Program-made: the position numbers and the translations under genes
Notes under the pieces: generated by a model
What the model was told of the DNA's origin: nothing
Database searches by the model: none
What the model saw: only the letters and a program-made list of their open reading frames with translations
Shown: one piece after another, positions 1 through 13,559 of the stretch
How the letters are laid out: every line of letters begins with the position of its first letter
Position numbering within the stretch: position 1 is the first letter of the stretch
Assembly: GCA_030770545.1 (NCBI GenBank)
Contig: CM061107.1
Coordinates: forward strand, 8,334,001-8,398,000
Length of the DNA stretch: 64,000 nt
Source: Macropodus opercularis
Taxonomy: Eukaryota > Chordata > Actinopteri > Anabantiformes > Osphronemidae
Direction of reading: 5' to 3'

Positions 1-1103
1 AAATTACTAGGTTTAGATGCCACTCATTTGTTCTAATGTTAAACGTTAGAAATTTCAAGGAAACACAATCCTGCCAAATGAGGGTGGGACTGCAGAGTCA
101 GCAAATGACTGACTAAGGTACATGTGGGGTGGGGAGAAAAGGGAGAGCAACAGGCTCAAAGAGCGACGTGTCTCCGTCCTTTAGCCTGAAATCCACGACT
201 GCATGGGCGCTTTACGGAGCTGCTATGCGTAGTAGCACGGTTTGATACGCTATCCTCCTTTAATCTCGGCTGAATCACGTATATAAGCTGCAGTCAAATT
301 ATAAACAGAGCGTTTGGTGGGTTTGAGTGTGGTGCTGAGCTCTTGTCCAACCCCATCATTTTGGTCATGTCCTACCCTGCCTGCAACTACTGGGAATTCG
401 ACAGCACTAAAGGCCTGCTGGGGGCTGGAGCGCTTCCCAATTCCCCACAGACCTCAGCCAAGCAGCCAGCCACAAATTATTATGATAGTAAAGTTTCAGT
501 CACAATAAGAAAAAAAGGCCTTCACTTTGCAACGTTCTGACTTCATACACGCGGCCTGTAGCTGGGGCTATTAGGAAGCATTAGGAGTGTTGGGATTATG
601 GCAGTAATGTTGGCAGTTGGCAGAAGTGAGTGACAGAGATTTTGCTACTTTGGGAGCAGGTGTTGCATTTAGATCCAATGTCACCGGCAGGAAAACAGCC
701 TTTGTGGCAGTGGCTCACAGGGAAATCACACCGTCTGACAGATGAATGGAATACGTGTGGCCAAATGAAGATAAACACAAAATGCGAGGCTTTGAAAACG
801 CAGAAGCCTATGGGCATTCGTACGGTGCTCTTGTGAGATACTTTAGCAGCTGAATGCAGAGGATTGAGTCCTGGATGTGAATGTCTGTCAGGGCTAAGGT
901 GTGGGCACGAGAGGCGTGTGAGACACAGAGGGAGAGAGCCAGCAAGGTAAGGAGGTTCTCAAAGGCTTGTAATTATGTCTATGGGTGAAGAACAAAGGCG
1001 AGCCCTGCAGTCACAGGGCAGGGATGGGTCCTCGCTCTGGCTCTCTTGATACACGCAAAGGGATGATGTTAAAAACAGTCACACTCCTGAATGCAACCCA
1101 GAC

Positions 1104-1126
1104 TTACTGGCGTCTACTCTGTTGCA
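1104..1126 (+). repeat. 23-bp direct repeat, copy 1
   Basis: A 23-base word beginning TTACTGGCG and ending TGTTGCA occurs here and again, unchanged, at 2444-2466 in the same orientation. Flanking sequence is unrelated on both sides. The word is not low-complexity, so chance identity in a 64-kb window is very unlikely. I do not recognise it as part of a named element. Confidence 0.85.
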
Positions 1127-1965
1127 CAGTGCGCATGAGTCGACGCCTTCAGAGGTGTGTTTGACATAGGTGTGTTTTTGTCTTTTAACTCACGCACACA
1201 GAGTCGAGTTTGTCCATCACGCAGCTCTGATGCCGAGTGACAACATTCTTTGTGTATATAAACCAAGAGCACATTCCCAGGCAACTGCCTCAGCTATGAT
1301 CTCCCACACTGGCACATCATGTTTTACAAGCAACCCTCTGTTTCTGGGGCCGAGCAGAGGCGCAGACTCAGGCTGACAGTCCTCGACCTCGACAGGATGC
1401 CAGGATTTATTATCACAGGCTCAGCTCACCACATAATAGACCCGAATAAAGAGCCACATGTTCCATTTCAGCAGCGCAATATGGGTGTTAAGATGAGATG
1501 TGGTTTGACACAATTATCCCACCAGAAATGCATCACAGAATCAAAATGTGGACAAGATGTGAGGAACATGAAAACATCCTAAAAATGCACTTTTGCCTAT
1601 TTTAAAACAAGAGAAAAACATGTATCACAATTGCGAGGCTGTGTATCGATAGGTCGTGTCTGCAACCAGTCCTGCCTTTCTTTGCCGTTATGTAAAAATA
1701 AGCAGGTGCCTATCTCTAAAACACACACCACTGTGCCCGGCAACGGTTTGCCCGTGTCCTTCCCGTGAACAAATCCAACGCAAACAATAGACCGTATGTT
1801 TTCCTATGACTGTTTTCTGCCTCAGGAAACAGAAGGAGGCAGAGGAGGAGCCAAAGAAGAGCAGAGGATGGACGGTTTAATCTCTCCTTCAGGCGCCATC
1901 ACACAGAAACACCAATATCTGCACGGCCACGTCTCATTCCTCAAGTGCAGCCATGTTGCTGCAGA

Positions 1966-1985
1966 TGTGTGTGTGTGTGTGTGTG
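1966..1985. repeat. (TG)10 microsatellite
   Basis: Ten perfect TG units, typical of fish non-coding DNA. No function is inferred. Confidence 0.95.
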
Positions 1986-2114
1986 CTGTGCCTGTAGTGG
2001 CAGCCTCTGAGGGCCCAGAGAGTTCACTGGTGTTACATGATCAACATCACTCACAGGTGAGGACAGATGTAATGCTCCAACACAGCCGAATAAAAAAAAT
2101 TCATACTTGCTAAA

Positions 2115-2845
2115 TTGTTTTTATTATGTAGCTAATTATTACACTGTGCATGACGTAAATTATTTAGTCGTTTAATTCTGATTTGTATTGTAATTCTCAT
2201 TGTATTGTAAAACAGAGCAAGCCTTAATATTTGTTTTTAAAATGAATAATTGCAGTTATTGACAGCTTTTGAACGTTTGATTTCATGATGTCTTGGTGAG
2301 GATTTGTTCAGTTTCTGTTTCATGTAAATTATATTATGCAAACATATTAGTGATTTTTTGAGGATTTAAATCTATTTTTATTCATAATATCTTAACCTTA
2401 AATAGCATTATCAGAAAATTTCAGAGGAACTTGTTTTGATGTTTTACTGGCGTCTACTCTGTTGCATTTTATTTTATTTACTGTGTTTCTGGTTAATTGC
2501 AGTCAGGTTTGTTGAAGATTTGTAAATTTGTTGAACACTGTTAACCTACAATATGATGAATAAAAATAAAAACATGGGTTAATGATTAAAAGCTTTCTTT
2601 CATTGCACCATTTATTTTATGTTGTAATTATTATTTTGGAATTAATATTCTAATAAATTAAATACGCGTATGTTAAAGAAAACTGAAACTGGTCATAGTT
2701 GTTCATTACTCATATTTATTTGTTGAACCTTTCAGTGTAACCAGTTGTATCGTCTTCACAGTTAAAAGCAGGTATTTGAATTAATCCAATTAATCGCATA
2801 TTTGTTATATTTTCGGCACAATTAAAAATATCAAGTTACTATATT
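2115..2845. other. AT-rich non-coding block
   Basis: Strongly AT-rich, with many TTTATT, AATAAA and TTAAT runs and no meaningful open frame. It holds copy 2 of the 23-bp repeat at 2444-2466. It ends abruptly at a CpG-rich patch. I see no gene in it. Confidence 0.6.
2444..2466 (+). repeat. 23-bp direct repeat, copy 2
   Basis: Exact second copy of the 23-base word at 1104-1126, 1,340 bp away in the same orientation. Here it sits inside AT-rich sequence, whereas copy 1 is in mixed sequence, so this is not a tandem duplication of a larger block. Confidence 0.85.
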
Positions 2846-2909
2846 GTGTGTACGCAAATGTCTAAACCGAAAATCATTCAAGATAAAAAACTAATTTCTA
2901 AAACTGTGG

Positions 2910-3140
2910 CTAGTGCTGCGTGGGAAATGCCGGACTGTGTCTGTGAATCCATCAGCGGAGTAATTGTTGCCAGACAGCAGATGACAGCAGCGTCGCCCAC
3001 TGTCGCTGACGGTGAGACTCGAACTTTTAATTGATCGGCTGAACACACGGGCCTAAAACACGCCTGGGGTTCGTTAATACGCAAGACGCACAGAGGCCGA
3101 TCCGGTGCAACCCGAGTCGGCATCCGATTCACATGGATTC
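2910..3140. other. CpG-rich patch in AT-rich surroundings
   Basis: CpG dinucleotides are frequent here (GTCGCCCACTGTCGCTGACG, ACGCAAGACGCA, CCGATCCGG), while the preceding 800 bp are AT-rich and CpG-poor. Open frames exist on both strands (2846-3034 + and 2878-3132 -) but neither resembles a known protein. It could be a small unmethylated promoter or enhancer island, or an inserted fragment of different origin. Nothing further can be said from sequence alone. Confidence 0.35.
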
Positions 3141-3179
3141 ATTCGTAGAGAGCTTCGGTCATATGTTCAAATTATTATG

Positions 3180-3198
3180 TTTTTTTTTTTTTTTTTTT
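3180..3198. repeat. Poly(T) tract
   Basis: A run of 19 T. It could be the poly(A) tail remnant of a minus-strand retroposon, but no SINE body is recognisable next to it. Confidence 0.9.
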
Positions 3199-3242
3199 AC
3201 TTGGCTCAAATGCGCATTGGTATGAATTCTGAATTATGCGCA

Positions 3243-3256
3243 GGCGCGCGCGCGCA
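3243..3256. repeat. (GC)n microsatellite
   Basis: A short run of alternating G and C followed by CACACG. Alternating purine-pyrimidine tracts of this type can adopt Z-DNA. No gene is attached to it. Confidence 0.8.
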
Positions 3257-3380
3257 CACGGCTGCGGTAACCTGTCCATAGTGACAGCCCAGCTGTGGGA
3301 CAGTAGTGGCTGTGGATTGGGTTACAGCCCAGTGTTTGGCTGGAGCTGCACTAATTGTGTGCCTGCTCCACATCTGGAAC

Positions 3381-3396
3381 AAAAAAAAAAAAAAAA
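3381..3396. repeat. Poly(A) tract
   Basis: Sixteen consecutive A. It may be a retroposon tail, but no body is recognised upstream. Confidence 0.85.
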
Positions 3397-3399
3397 CTC

Positions 3400-6300
3400 A
3401 GTCTAGGTCTACCCCAGTGTTTACAGCTCTGTTGTTTTTTCACACTCCTCACAAAAACTTGCCCAAACACACATTCCAGACCTACCAGCTCAACATGGGG
3501 GGAAGAAAGCATACTATATTTTTCCACTGTAAATCTTGCCCCCAGTACTAAGGAAGGCGGGAAGGACAACAAATGCTAGAAGCTGGCATGGATCAGTGGG
3601 GCGACAAGAGGGTGACAGCGGCTCGAGGAGCGGTTGGAGGAGAGACAGTTGTCTCTATGTGGGCATCCTCCAGGCCTAGTGGCGAGGATGGCATAGGAGT
3701 TCAGTTGAGGTTAAAACAGCTGCTTCAGGGCCTGCTTGATTTGATTGTTTACAAGCATCTGATGATACATTCCAGCAGTAGTTCAAAGTACGTCTACTGA
3801 TGCCCTTTGAGGAGAAAACTAAGTATGAACAGTACATAGAGAATATGTTCAGGCCATAAATCTCCTCTTGCCACAATAAAAAGCCTCAGTTCAAAGTCCA
3901 TGAAAAGGTTTATAAAGCTACAGTCGTTTAGCCAAGAAAATCTTACAATAGGTGAAGAAGTCCTGCCATTGTTGTTTTTTGAGTTGAAAGACAAGCGGTA
4001 GAAATACTGAACATACCTACGATGATTTGCCCAGAGGAGACATGCACACCCAATCAACACACAATCACACATGGCTCAGGCTTTCTGGAGTCAGACACTA
4101 GGTCCTGTTAAAGACCGGTTTACCAGGTCCACGGATTATACATCTGAAGTTACCTGCTCCTCTGGGTAACCTGAACCCCCTTTTGTGGTCTGCAGGGCAA
4201 CAGTGTGCAAGACAGGCGTCAGTTTGAAAAGCCAGCGGTGATGAACACGACGAGTTCTGGTGGATGGGTCGTGAATCTGGCCAGCAGGAGGGGTATCATC
4301 TGGACCGGCGGGGAAGAATCAGGGACGGTACTGGACGTAGGAAAAGATGCTCGGGTAAGAACAGCAGCACGTAACCAACCTACGTGTCAATATGTTTCCA
4401 GCAGCAACACTCCTATTATACACGATCCCCTAAACAGAGAATTCATACTTGGCCTGATATGGCGCTTACACAACGGTGAGGTCAAAGCCCTTTCTTTATA
4501 GCTTCTCAATGGGAACAACTTGACGGGATCAAGTTCAGCTGATGACAACAAGGCCAGGCTCTGTCAAGTGTTAAGTTCCATTGTGACCTACAATAGGAAA
4601 CAATGGCCCACAGCACCTAGGCTGCACCACACCGCCTATCAAATGACTGCAGCTTTGAGAGAAATACTTGGCAAACTGATATTAAGATGCGTCTGTTGTG
4701 TTGTTTTTATTTTCATCGCGCTGCCTGGCAGTATGTTACATGTGAGCAAACACTAGTCAGGACACCACTGATGTAAATTAAAAAACTAGTGAAAATGATG
4801 TTTATAGTGATGGAAGTAACCCAGAGTGTTTTAAAAGGGGCTGTGTTGTCTAAAGCAGCCGTCTACAAGCCACACAGAGTCGTCCTGTGTGTGAAGGTGC
4901 ACTCCTGACCCTGACGTCACTGTGACCATTTTGCTGCAGAGCTTCAGGTGTTTAAGCTTGTCATATTAAAGCGTTTGTCACTGGAGGGCCAGACAACAGG
5001 GGCCGGGACGGGACGGTTTAAAAAGGCCCGTGCTCCAAGATCGTCAGATAGTCTGTGACTGTCTGAAGCCTGCCAAGAAACATCAAAGCCTCAGAAGGTT
5101 GCTCATTTCATCTTTGAACCTCAGTGAAACACGCCCTCCCTGCATTCTCACACTACATCACCACATTCTAAAAACCAAGAAAAAAAAAGAAAATAATCGA
5201 TAAACAGAACACAATCCCACCAATGAAATTTCAAGGAAACATATGGAATTTGTTTTGGACCTGTATGGCTGTGTACTTGCTAGACATGTCATGCCAGCAC
5301 TCTGTCAAGGCTTAGGAGACAGTCTCAGTCTGAGCAAGCCCGCTCTGATTGATGGCTATGAAAGAGCTACCTAAGGCAGAGATCAAAGTCAGACAGGATA
5401 CATATGCCTCAGCGTTTAACTCTTTCATCTCTCGCCTTTCTATATGAGTCATGACCCTTCACCTGTCTATCTGTTTGACCTTTAGCTCCCTGTGAGTTTT
5501 ATATTTTCAATTATTGGACAAATATCTAGTGAAGAAAAAAGAAAACCGTCTCATACAACCATGACAAAAAAAAAAACTATGTTGGGGTGATTCTGTGTTA
5601 ATAGATGAACAGTGTTGAAGTTCTCACCAGAATAAGTAGGGCCTTGATTTCTCAATGTGGGGCTCTCTTCAGAGTGGAGGCCAGGAGCAGAGGGCTATTT
5701 GCATTCCAGCAGTGAGAGTGAGGACAATTAAGCCGTTTCCTCTCCAATTTATCTCCCTCCAGCCAGCCATCCAGGCAGCGCAGCAGATCAATGGGAAGTG
5801 CAGCTGCACGGCCAATGTGTGCCAGGCTGTGAGAAGGGAGAGGAGAAGATTGGGGTTAAAACCCTCCTGGCCTTCAGATTGGCTCCATAGTCAAGGCACA
5901 CTGAACCAACAGCTGTTTCCGGGCAGAGACGGGAAGCAGACAGTCTTACTGCATCTGCAAAAACATTACATGGATGATTGTTTATTTTCATAACCGTTTG
6001 CATTAATATGTCTGTGTTTCTTACTCAGCATCATTTTGTACTTAAAAAGGAGAGAGCTCTTCCAGCAGCAGGTTCATTTCACCACCTGTACTGCATAAAG
6101 GAGGCAGCATCAACTTCCATCACAGTCCATCGCTATGCTATTTTTTCCCCCCTCAGGCACCCTAGACTGGCCACTTCAAAATCAATTAGCCAAATCACGT
6201 TTCACAAAAGTAGCTGAGTTCTGCTTTCAGCGGCCGAGCCCCTCAGGTGTCACAGAGTAGGCTTAAAGGTGTGGGCAGTGAGTCTTGGTTGAAGCCGTTT

Positions 6301-9300
6301 GGGATTAGACCAAACAAAAGCTATAGATATCTAGCCACACCTGTGCAACTCGCTTCTCAAGAACTGCTAATAGTGAGAGTCTTTGGTCCAAATGTCGGGC
6401 GCTCAGAACTTAATCTCTCAGCTCTCGGGCCATTGCGGGTATCCATTTCTACCGTTCCCGGCAGCAGAAACCGTCTTCAACTTGGACATAATCACAGAGC
6501 CATCATTTAACAAGGACTACAATTTCTGCTGCCCCTCCCAATCCAGGTGATCAATCATTTACATGTGTAATTAGGAACGGGTGTCAAAACAGAAACTGTA
6601 CACTCACTCAGGGACCCAGTGTGCAGCGAGCTGACATCAGACTTGGCAAGTAGCGGGTAAACAGGGTCAGAGAGAAAGAGACAGAGAGTGAGGAGGAAAA
6701 ATGAGATGCTGAGATGTGCAGCTTCTTCTGACACATTCAACGTCTTACCACCCAGGGGGTGAACTGTTCTCCGGCATATCAGGTTGTGTAAGGGCATATC
6801 TCTGTTTATACAGGGACTTAAATAACAGTGTGTGTTATCCTGAAGTTTAATCTTTGGTGTTACTGTAAATCTATTCCTGGTGCTGGATGATCTAAACACT
6901 AAACAAGATAAAGCGGCAGTATTTATCTGTGAAGAATGTCTCAGGTGGATTCATAACAACACACAAAATCTCTACCATGTAACACAAAAAATAGTGTGTG
7001 CAAAATCTGCTCCAGACAAATCAACGACAACACGTTATAACAGATGCCCTGTCCTAAGCCCCTGTAATACGCTGAATGGGCTCCTGCCTGCCCAGTCAGC
7101 CACTCACTCCATTTCAGGTTATAACAGGAGATTACACAGCAACAACAAACACTTAAAATGGAATGAGATGTTTTAAATGCACACAGAAGTCAACAGATAC
7201 TGTGAAACTGCATTCATATTTATGTATTTCTGATCCTAAGCAGCTGACTGTTACTCTGTAATATTCAGAAGTTGCATGAAGTAATATTCAAGCCTTGTAA
7301 GAATACTGACATACAGTAAATACGCACAAACTCTCCATCAACCCTATAACGCCTTCTACGCATGGTGTTGACTCGGCAAGAGAAGCAAGAAATACCAACG
7401 TCCAATAATCCACCTGTCACCCGAGGCGGATAGGTGTGGTGCTGCGGGGCTAAGGAGGGGGTGTGTGCAGGCTACCGTGACTTATGTGGACTCATACAGC
7501 CACCACCTCGGTGCCCAGAGGGTGAGTGGGTGTTTAAAAGAGCCTGTCTGGGGACTAAGTTTAGAGTTTCCCCGAACGAGGGGCTGAGCTTTGAAGAAGC
7601 AGGTCCAGTAATGAATTAGAGTATTGTGTGCTTGGAGGGAGAAGCCTCTGGGTGGGACATCAGATCAAAGGAGGATCTGCTTTATTATTTACAGCGCAGG
7701 TTCAGGTATGCGAGTGGACAGAGCAAAAGGGCAGATACAATAACCCTTAAAAAACAACTGTACGTAAGGTAGCCTGTCCTCCACTTCTCAATCCTTCTAA
7801 CACATCTTATTAAATGATTTTCTGGATTTTAAGGTAGTTTGATGTCTATGGAAGCTGCAACAGAGGATTCAAGTTTTAAACATTAAATACAACCAAGTCA
7901 GTCTTAATAAGTATGATGACTAATGTTTTGTGGCTGTAAAGCCAACAGCTTTGCTCTTATGACATGCAACCAACTGCTTTGGTGTTTCACTCAGGATGAC
8001 ACACCCGGATGCAGTCCATAGCTCAGATGTCACCATGACACGGGTTTGCTCGGAGACACGTCACAGCTATTTTGGCCGAGCACCAGGTCCCACAGCCCTC
8101 ACAGAGCGGACGCGCAGGAATGCACTGACCGCTCCTCTCAGGTGACTTCACATCGACCTGGGGCTTGACCGGCTTCTCACAGGGTCATTCTCCCGCGGCA
8201 TCCTCCTCCTTGTGGAAAGGGGACAACACACCCTAGCTTTGATGTTAAAGTGGTTGGGTTTAGAAGAAGAGGCGATGCCACGAGAGAGACAAACACCTGG
8301 ATGGAGTGGAACTAAAGAGGAATGTATCCGAGATGGGCTAGATGGTATAATAGGTAATAGCTGAATGTACAAGCAAGTCTACATTTATGATATTTAAAGC
8401 ACACTCATAGCAATGAGGGGTTTTGAAATAAAATCTGAAAGATGTGAAAGCAAATCAATGTTGGATCATATCGTTACATCTCTGCTCTAAACACAGCAGC
8501 CCAGCTGTGTGGAGGATTTCCTTCCTGTGGGAAGAGTTGCTCTCTGGTTGCTTATCCGATTCTCTTATTTCTTATCTGCTGGGACTGCTGTTCAGCCACC
8601 CTGCCATGATGTTATAATTGTCTTGTTCCTGTGCAACCACAACACCATGTATGGCTGCTTTGATGGAGCGTGTATAGAGGCCTGGCAAACTGGGTGGGTC
8701 CCCGATTCTTACCACACCTGCTGCTAACAACTTGGTGCTCTCCTGTAGCACAAGCAGAACAGGAAAATGTTCTTTGGCTGGGAGGCCTTTTCATAACCCA
8801 GCTGTAAACTAATCACAAAATATCTGGCGGTGCCAACGTTGTCAGGTGCGTCAAAAGGTCCTAAATGAATGTCATCCTCATAAGACAGGGACTCGGCAGC
8901 ACAATAGCAAACCAGCTGAAAACCAACATCATTGCTCTGTGGCGCTCCAGAGGTCTCAATTAGCCCTGATGACCGACCCAGTGGGAGCCTGTGTTTAAAT
9001 CAGCCAAGGACATTATTGTTAGGGAGGTATAATAATTGATTCTGGGACCCAGAACCACAAAACAATTACTGATTACTTATTTCTTGATGTTGGCTATGAC
9101 AACAAAAGGTCTCCATAAAGCAGCAGGAGGGGAAAACAAAAGTGCTCACAGGGGATGAGAGCTCAGGAAGTGACAATCAGTTCACCTGAACATTAGAATA
9201 GAAAAACACATGGATATCAAGATTTAGAAAAGCTTAAAGAAAATGATGTAAATATTTGGTATGTCACTTATCAATATTCGTGTTAAAACGTCAGCACAAA

Positions 9301-12300
9301 AACAAAGCCAACGACATGGAAGACATGAACAGGTGTTAGCAAATACTGGTCCTCATCCGTTGAAGTAAATGAAACCACCCGACCATCTGTCACAATAGAA
9401 CCTGTTTTGTACAGTGTAGTGTAGACACAAGCACATTCAAGCAGTGAAAAATATCTTTCCTAATAAGCCACCAGTATAAACCCAAAAGCATAGTCTTCTC
9501 CAAGATTTCCTTATAAATCAGTGAAACTCATTTGTGGTGGACGTGACTGGCGTCTGCACTAATTGTACTTCCTGTGGGTTTGTCCCTCAGTCTGGCCTGT
9601 CGAGAGATCTCATGATAACGGTTTAAACCAGGGCCTGTTTTTAGCCAGCTGCTTCCTTTGGTTGCGTTAACTTGGACCTCATTAGTTATAATCTGCTCCC
9701 CAGGGACTGTCGCCTTGAAAAACCTCTGAGTGGCAACTGCATAGAAATGCTTTGGGCAAAATGCTCCTCTTATGTGCCTGACCAAAAAAAATCTCTTATC
9801 TGATGGATGGAGTTTTGCCAGTTCCACTGTTAGAACAGGGCAGAAAGGAAAGATTCTTTATCTGAAACTCTAAATAACAAAAATAGCTTTTTACTGCATG
9901 CAAGGACAAATATGCCTTTAAATTTGAGCTTAAAATCTTGAAATCAAGTGTTTTTAAAATGACAATAAAAGAATCTGAGGCATGAGAAATGACTCCAGAC
10001 CGTAATCTCAGGCCGAGTCATTTAACTAAGCTTCAGCAGACATGACTAAATGGTAGTGATAACACCAGTAGAATGACTGATCCTGCTAATACCCAAACAT
10101 GTAACCTCTTCGTTGGCTGTGTAGGGGCCAGCACTTCAAACGCATCCATATTTCTGTGACAGAATGCTTTGAGGGTAAAACAACCCATTTACCTGTAATC
10201 TGTTTCACAAGCTGCCTGCAAGGAGTGAGGCAGGCCTGGGAGAGACACTCTGAGAAGATCTGCCTCAGGTGACGGCGTCAGGAGCTGAAAAATAGAAAGA
10301 CCAGGAGGCAGGTGTAGCTTCAGTTGACCAGAGCTTGAACCCTTTAGTTATAGTTAAGTCACTCCAGGCAAACTAATGAATGTAATGTTTTGATGAAGGA
10401 CATTTTCAGGAAGGACTGTAACAGGAGTTTAACAAACCAAGCCTTTAACTTGAGCAGATAACCAGTATGTATGGGCAGTGTACATTTAATATGAGCAGGC
10501 AACCCAGTTATGAAAAGAACTGAACTATATTTAGTATTAACATGATATTTACTAAATGTGGCCTTGTAAAGAGGCAAATGAATAAGCAGAGCAAGGTTTG
10601 TTGTCTTACAAGACAATGAAAAACTGAGTGGGAATGTCACACTTTGCATTTAGAAACAATCAATAGGTGAACTCAGAGGTGTATATATATATATTTGTAT
10701 TAAGTCTGCCCTCAGGTGACTTTTCTCAGGTTGCTTATGGTTTCTTTGCTTATTTGCCATCATTGTTATGCAGTTTTCTATGAAAGGCCCAAAGGCCACA
10801 CGAGTCCAACACGGCCAAAGGGCTCACCTTCCATTGTGTCTTAAAAGATTTAAAAAGCCATCTGTTTTGTTGTCCACCCTCCTTATTGCTACCTTTCTGC
10901 AGTACGCCCTCACTGCAGAGGCAGGAGGAATGCTGCATTAAGGCTGGCCAACAATGACAACAAAAACATCAACAAAAGCCAAAGGCCAAATCCGACTTAG
11001 TTAGCTCCTCTGGACATATAATGCCACTTCTTACCTCACACTGCACCTTTATTTCCACCCATCGCTTGGCCCCCTGCGAAGGCAGGAATGCTGCAGGACA
11101 GTGACCTTTTCAACCACAAGTCACACCTTGGTTTCTCAGGAAGATTAGTAAGTGGAAGAGGAACTGGGAGTGTCCCATGAAGCTAGCTGTTGGAGAGGAC
11201 TCCAAGTCGGTGGAGGAAGGCCAGCTATTCGGAAAATTGGGTCCTTGAATTTCATGCTGTATTGACTTTTTGTGCTTTACTGGTTTGGCCATTTTTCAAA
11301 AAAGTGAAACCAATGCAACTGTAACACATCGGTTTTCTATTACTGAGCCTTCCATTATGAATTTCTGAACACAGCCTCATTAAAGGGGCTTCTCCTCAGT
11401 GGCAGCAGACTGTTAGCCAACATAAAAGTGTGACTGCTGATTTTATGAGCTTTGCTTTTAAACTTGGTTTCCATTGACTTCTGTGTTGTTGTTGGAACTT
11501 TGCCCAAAACCAATGTTCCAGCCGTCTGCAAGGCTCCCGAGAGGACAGAACCACAGGGAGCTCCATCAGGTGTGTTCATCATACGAGGCGCTCATCAGGT
11601 GGTCTGGAGCGCTTCAGCAGCTGTCTGGGTGGCAACAGTGGCCCACCAGCTGCTGCATCAGGGAGCAGATCCAGCCTCCAGTCTGTATATGAAACACACA
11701 TAATGAGTTACAAACCTGTTTGTCTTGTTTTGTCTGTTTATTTAATATTTCTTTAAATCTAGAATCTTTTAAGCCTTTGATTTTACTGAATGTGTTCTTT
11801 CTGTGCGTGCGACTTAATCAAAAAAAGTTCCATCATAGTGTATCTATGATCAAACAAACTATAAACACATTGTTAAAATTAGCAAATTTATGGCCCGGAA
11901 GATTGAAACATCCAAAAACAAAATGTAATACAGGAAAAAAAAAGGCAAAACGTGTAATGAAATCTCATGTACATCTGCATAGCACATTTAAGGATTACCT
12001 CAACGCAGTCGCTCAGCGTTACATAGGAGTGAAAAGACATACAACAGCAATAGTGGCAAGAAAAGCTCCTGACAAACTCCAGATATTAACATCTCTGCAA
12101 CAGCAGGGTGTTACCCCAGCAAACCAAACCGAAAGGAAAAACCTTTCCACAGTGAAGAAGAAGCCAAAAGTTTGAAACTCCAAGCCTTAGATAGAGGAGT
12201 AATCCAAAGGGCTCAGTCCTGATAACCAGTGTTAGCAGCCATTATTCTAAAGTGTTACCAGATGCTGCCAAACATGATCATCACTCTGCAGGTACCAATG

Positions 12301-13550
12301 TTTTTGAGACGTATTGCCGCTATATACTTTTAGATAATTTTTTCCACCTTTTCCAAGTTCTAAGTTTAATATATGACATGTTGGTTACCATAACTAAAAT
12401 ATGGGTTTATGAGCTTTTCCATTAATAAATATGATTATAAATCCACCTGTACTTTTTGCGGTGGAATTCACAAAGTAATTGATTTGCTCATGAAACATAA
12501 GATCACATTATAGGTATTTAACAGGTCTAAAAAGAATAATGCTTTGCTCTCCTGTGAATATTCTACAGGAAGGTGCAGGTTTGTATGCATCTAGGTACAG
12601 CGGAAACCTAATCCATCAGGGCAGAGCAAGGCGGGTGGGCCTCCACTGTCTGACGATGTCCAGACACCTTTCAGCGGAGGGTTCATTTCGGACACGTGGG
12701 TTAACAGCAACACTAGCTGGTATTCAGGGACAGAAGATGAAGCAACAAGTCATATAAATCTAAAAATGTGCCAAAATGAAAGAGTTTGTTGCAAAGCATG
12801 TTTGAATGACCTGTCATTCCTGCCAATAAATGGTGTCATGCCACTTTCAAAATGTCTACATTAGCAGTATTGCCACTTTTAATGAAGAAAATAAAAATCC
12901 CAGTAATATCTCAGTTTCCTCACAGCATTTGGGATTCAAGCGGTTCCTCATTACTGCTAACTCACTAACAGATCTTTAATCGTCATATCAAATGACTGCA
13001 GCACCTCTTAAAGTCTCTAAGACTTAACAGAAGCACATACTCTTTGTCCAGGCCCATCTGCTAATCCACACAACCAGCTTCCTACTGCAATCAGACCGTT
13101 GTAAACTTCACATCTTCAGCAAGATGGCTCCACTGCTTTATTTCAACCTCCCTTTGACCACAAATAGGTCTAAATCGATCCAATTACTTAGTGCTTCCTT
13201 AAATGCTCCAACCAGATTTACTGATACATGCCAGCAATGGGCGTGTAATAGGTGTTTGCTTTGCCTGTTGTGTTCTTGTGAGCAGGATGTGCTTTTGAGG
13301 AATGCTGAAGGACATTTCTGAGATATTTCCATCCAATAAATGTATGTCATAACTGTATTACTCCTGGAACTTCTTTCCACAATATTTATCATTTAAGCAC
13401 CAGAAGGTTGCATTGCTATTGAAACTCAGTTGGAGCAAAGTGCCATCATACTACACATAAACAACAAACCACTGAGAGACAGTGAGGGTGACAGATGAGA
13501 CTGTGCTCTCTGAGTGGGTTGGCATATGGCAGTGATCAGGGAAAGTGAGG
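3400..13550. other. Gene-poor interval, no recognised gene
   Basis: About 10 kb of mixed-composition DNA. Every open frame is short, lacks homology I can recognise and has no consistent chain of splice-compatible partners. A run of 151 codons at 11720-12175 is lysine-rich at its end and AT-rich in the DNA, and looks accidental. No tRNA, rRNA or intact mobile element is recognised. Homeodomain-type TAAT cores near 9020-9070 could belong to regulatory DNA, but this is not specific. Confidence 0.55.
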
Positions 13551-13559
13551 GTCTGCTGG

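Larger units (their letters stand above)
1..2110. other. Non-coding DNA, left edge
   Basis: No open frame here resembles a known protein and none is flanked by convincing splice sites. A TATA-like octamer at 280-287 precedes short overlapping frames at 314-540, but they lack any recognisable motif. The stretch contains a (TG)10 microsatellite at 1966-1985 and one copy of a 23-bp direct repeat at 1104-1126. Confidence 0.6.

Noticed and set aside
314..540. Overlapping open frames downstream of a TATA-like sequence at 280-287, as a possible small gene
   Set aside because: The frames are about 65 codons with no signal peptide, domain or supporting splice sites, and no similarity to any family I know.
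49..5241. 17-bp repeat GAAATTTCAAGGAAACA at 49-65 and 5225-5241
   Set aside because: Too short and AT-rich to be significant in a 64-kb window; a match of this length is near what chance allows.
11720..12175. 151-codon open frame
   Set aside because: AT-rich, lysine-rich at the end, no domain and no splice context. Likely a chance frame.
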